Position numbers and translations under genes: made by a program
Shown here: positions 61,860 through 64,000 of the stretch, piece after piece
Position numbering within the stretch: position 1 is the stretch's first letter
How the letters are laid out: each line of letters opens with the position of its first letter
Notes under the pieces: generated by a model
Seen by the model: only the letters and a program-made list of their open reading frames with translations
What the model was told of the DNA's origin: nothing
Databases searched by the model: none
Assembly: GCA_964019155.1 (NCBI GenBank)
Contig: OZ025240.1
Coordinates: forward strand, 39,446,715-39,510,714
DNA: 64,000 nucleotides
Direction: 5' to 3'
From: Osedax fenrisi
Taxonomy: Eukaryota; Annelida; Polychaeta; Sabellida; Siboglinidae

Positions 61860-62270
61860 AATTACACACCTCGCACGGTGCGAGTCGCTCTATAGTGCGA
61901 TAATAACAATAGTTACGTAGAGTTACGTCATCGATCACTAACCTCCGAACAACATATCACTCTGGTTACCCGCCATCTTATCTCGCCACCGCTGTTTAAC
62001 CCTCTGCGTAACCCTCTGCGTAACCCTGTATTAGCGTCAGGTATTCGCGTCGCTTACGTAGAGTGGTGAGATGGTGATGATAATGAGGCTGCGGATGATG
62101 GGGCGTGGGAGGAGGCGGCGTATCGCGTCACGTGACTTCGCGTAGAGCGTCACGTGGTGTGTGTTATTGCCTGTCACGTGACAAGCGTGCTCTGTGTGCG
62201 TGGCGCCTCGATGTCTAGCATGAACTAATATAGGCATGAGATCACGGCGTATGTTCCCGTGTGTTTGATG
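61860..62270 (-). promoter_or_regulatory. GC-rich island, candidate receptor promoter or first exon
   Basis: GTCACGTGAC occurs twice and GTCACGTGGT once within about 50 bases (62128-62173). AAGATGGCGGGTAACC on the minus strand (about 61968-61983) matches the YY1 motif often found near start sites. CTCTGCGTAACC is tandemly repeated (61999-62025). On the minus strand a 66-codon frame from 62237 runs into a good donor, CTCTAC|GTAAGCG (62057/62058). It lies upstream of the TM1 exon. Whether it is coding or a 5' UTR is unknown, and its frame does not obviously join the TM1 exon. Confidence 0.35.
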
Positions 62271-62445
62271 TTTGTTTGTTGATGTGTGTATGTTGATTTG
62301 TAATCGTGGGTGTATCTATAGATAGCTACAGCTAAGATTTATGCATTTATCTTCCATTTTAATATTTTAAAACACATATACAAATATACACACACATAAA
62401 TACACACAAACATACATATATACTTGTGTATGCGCGTGTACAATA

Positions 62446-63518
62446 GACCGGTTCGTACTCATTTTTTTTTTTAGAATTTTATAAACCTTCACATCTATAA
62501 CAATTATGTATGCTATGATAAATAAGTATTTAAAATTTTAGACCTATATCTTAAATTTTGTTATGTCACGAGACCTTTTAATTTTAACATTGAATACATA
62601 TAAAATTTAACATGGGGGAAATATAGAAATAAGATTTATTCAATTTTTATAAAATTGAATGATTTTTTTTAAGCCAACTATGGATATATCCTAGAAACAT
62701 ATATTACAAGTAGTATAAACAATACAAAATATTTTTCATAACAATCTAGATGCCCACATTTTATAAAATAATGTTAGTAAAAAAAAATGTCTAAAAATCG
62801 TATAATTTAATATAAATAAATTATTACAATTTAATTTAAAAAATTAAAATATATAATTCATAGATAATAATAATTCAATTCAAATTAATTATTAAAAAAT
62901 TAAAAATTATTTTTAGAAAAAAAATTAACATCATTTGTAAATTTTTTTGGATTTTTATTTGAAATATGAAATACAAAATAATTTTACATATTTTTTAATT
63001 TTTTTAATGTTATTTGTATAAAGGACATTTATATCTAACTTATATCCACAATTCAATACAATCTGATCACTGAAATTTATGTAAAGTATAATTATATATA
63101 TTAATTTTAAAAATTAATTATTTTTTTGAATTATTTTGAAATAAATACTTTCAAATTAATACTGTAAAATGGTGTATTTTCTCGAGTTTTAGGAGACATT
63201 AATATTGGTAATTTGTAGATATAAAAATGAAATATAGATATTATACCAATTCATTAAATATAATACAAATACATAAGTAATTTTAAATATTAATTTAAAT
63301 ATTTGTAAATATCAAAGATAATAAGATGGCGTCATTACTATTATACATGGAATATTATACATTTTATTTAAAAATAATAATTTATATTTCAAACTTTAAA
63401 TGCTTCGTGACAAAAGGTAACTATTTTTTTATAAAAATTGTTAATACAATTATACTAAAATATAGATATGTATTATATTTTATATGAAGGATTAAAAATT
63501 GAATCGAACGAACCGGTC
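62446..63518. mobile_element. 1.07-kb TIR element with GACCGGTTCGT ends
   Basis: The left end is GACCGGTTCGTACTCATTT. The right end, on the other strand, is GACCGGTTCGTTCGATTC. TA flanks both sides (62444-62445, 63519-63520). Words TGTCACGAGACCTTTT (62563) and, inverted, CTTCGTGACAAAAGG (63402) form an inner inverted pair. The interior is extremely AT-rich with no ORF. A nonautonomous TA-inserting element. Confidence 0.75.
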
Positions 63519-63902
63519 TAGTGTACAATGTACACTGTACATATGTACATTCGCACGAACACACGAACGTGTGTACAAACATATATGTGTATACACAACA
63601 TATCCGTGCTAATTTTGGTTGGCGCCTTTACACCGGGAATACGCATGTGATGGTCAGAATGAAGATATACAGTTGTTCCCTTGTGCTACGCCTATGTCTG
63701 TTATCTGTAGTATCGTAACACCCTGAAGCTATTCTCTTGAAGCATAACTACGTACCAGAATTGGGGCATACAATACTATAAGTAAACGAATCTTGTGTAT
63801 TAATTGCTATTATATTATTAATTAATTATTATATTAATATTAATAATTTGTTATTACTATACGCGTTAGTATAATAACGTATAGTATACTAACGATAGTG
63901 CA

Positions 63903-63932
<30 letters not shown>
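63903..63932. repeat. (TA)n array at the tail of a SINE
   Basis: TA tract immediately followed by TTGTTATTTTTTTTTATT, the complement of the SINE tail. Confidence 0.9.
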
Positions 63933-63938
<6 letters not shown>

Positions 63939-63943
63939 ATTTT

Positions 63944-64000
63944 TTTTTATTTGGTGGAGTCCTTTCATCCCATTCAGGAACTTAGATGAAGTTTTCACTT
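63944..64000 (-). mobile_element. SINE 3' module, cut by the window end
   Basis: GGTGGAGTCCTTTCATCCCA through GATGAAGTTTTCACTT, identical in order to 9880-9930 and 44595-44645. The rest lies outside the window. Confidence 0.85.

Noticed and set aside
62037..62237. The frame starting MPILVHARHRG as the receptor N-terminus
   Set aside because: No signal-peptide or helix pattern, and its donor phase does not fit the phase needed by the TM1 exon.

Overview
This is nuclear DNA of an animal, most likely an invertebrate. It is very AT-rich, carries dozens of (TA)n arrays, uses the standard genetic code, and holds spliced exons of a rhodopsin-like receptor with GT-AG borders. It also holds many decayed non-LTR retrotransposons of RTE-like and CR1/jockey-like types. 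Nothing bacterial, organellar or plasmid-like is visible. The phylum cannot be fixed from this window alone.

Layout. Positions 1-3911 are one copy of a ~3.9-kb direct duplication whose second copy lies at 30262-34110. Positions 4012-9205 hold a 51-bp tandem array and a nested stack: a TA-flanked miniature DNA element (4512-9203) that contains a second such element (4759-5506) and an almost full-length RTE-like retrotransposon (5649-8886). Positions 9.5-28.9 kb are a graveyard: SINE, RTE and CR1/jockey fragments, several miniature elements, a hAT remnant between inverted endonuclease fragments (20941-22398), and an RTE 3' fragment inside a CR1-like ORF (27380-28890). A retrotransposon ORF shard at 34255-35240 closes this part.

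From 35688 to at least 59707 the minus strand carries a class A G-protein-coupled receptor gene split into small exons. I recognise TM1 (59558-59707), TM2 to early TM3 (58535-58707), late TM3 with the ERY motif (50941-51017), TM5 (39606-39706), ICL3-TM6 (38445-38573) and TM7 plus tail (35688-35863). A 47-nt exon at 40053-40099 is a possible ECL2 piece. TM4 and ECL3 are missing. A TM4-like coding string lies at the expected place but on the wrong strand (40473-40563). The introns hold two CACTA-like elements (41428-44353, 49218-49652), SINEs, a TIR element with an RTE copy inside it (51560-54607), two CR1-like fragments, and a 529-bp near-perfect palindrome (36062-36590). A GC-rich island with several CACGTG palindromes and a YY1-like site (61860-62270) is a candidate promoter.

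The most notable pattern is a set of miniature DNA elements with a TA target duplication, most with a G-run at the termini. Each family repeats its own 9-15-bp word at both ends and in the middle. One insertion can be checked directly because it splits a retrotransposon reading frame, and removing it with one TA restores the frame. Two CACTA-like elements show the same logic: one shared terminal sequence, but two different dense arrays of short internal motifs.
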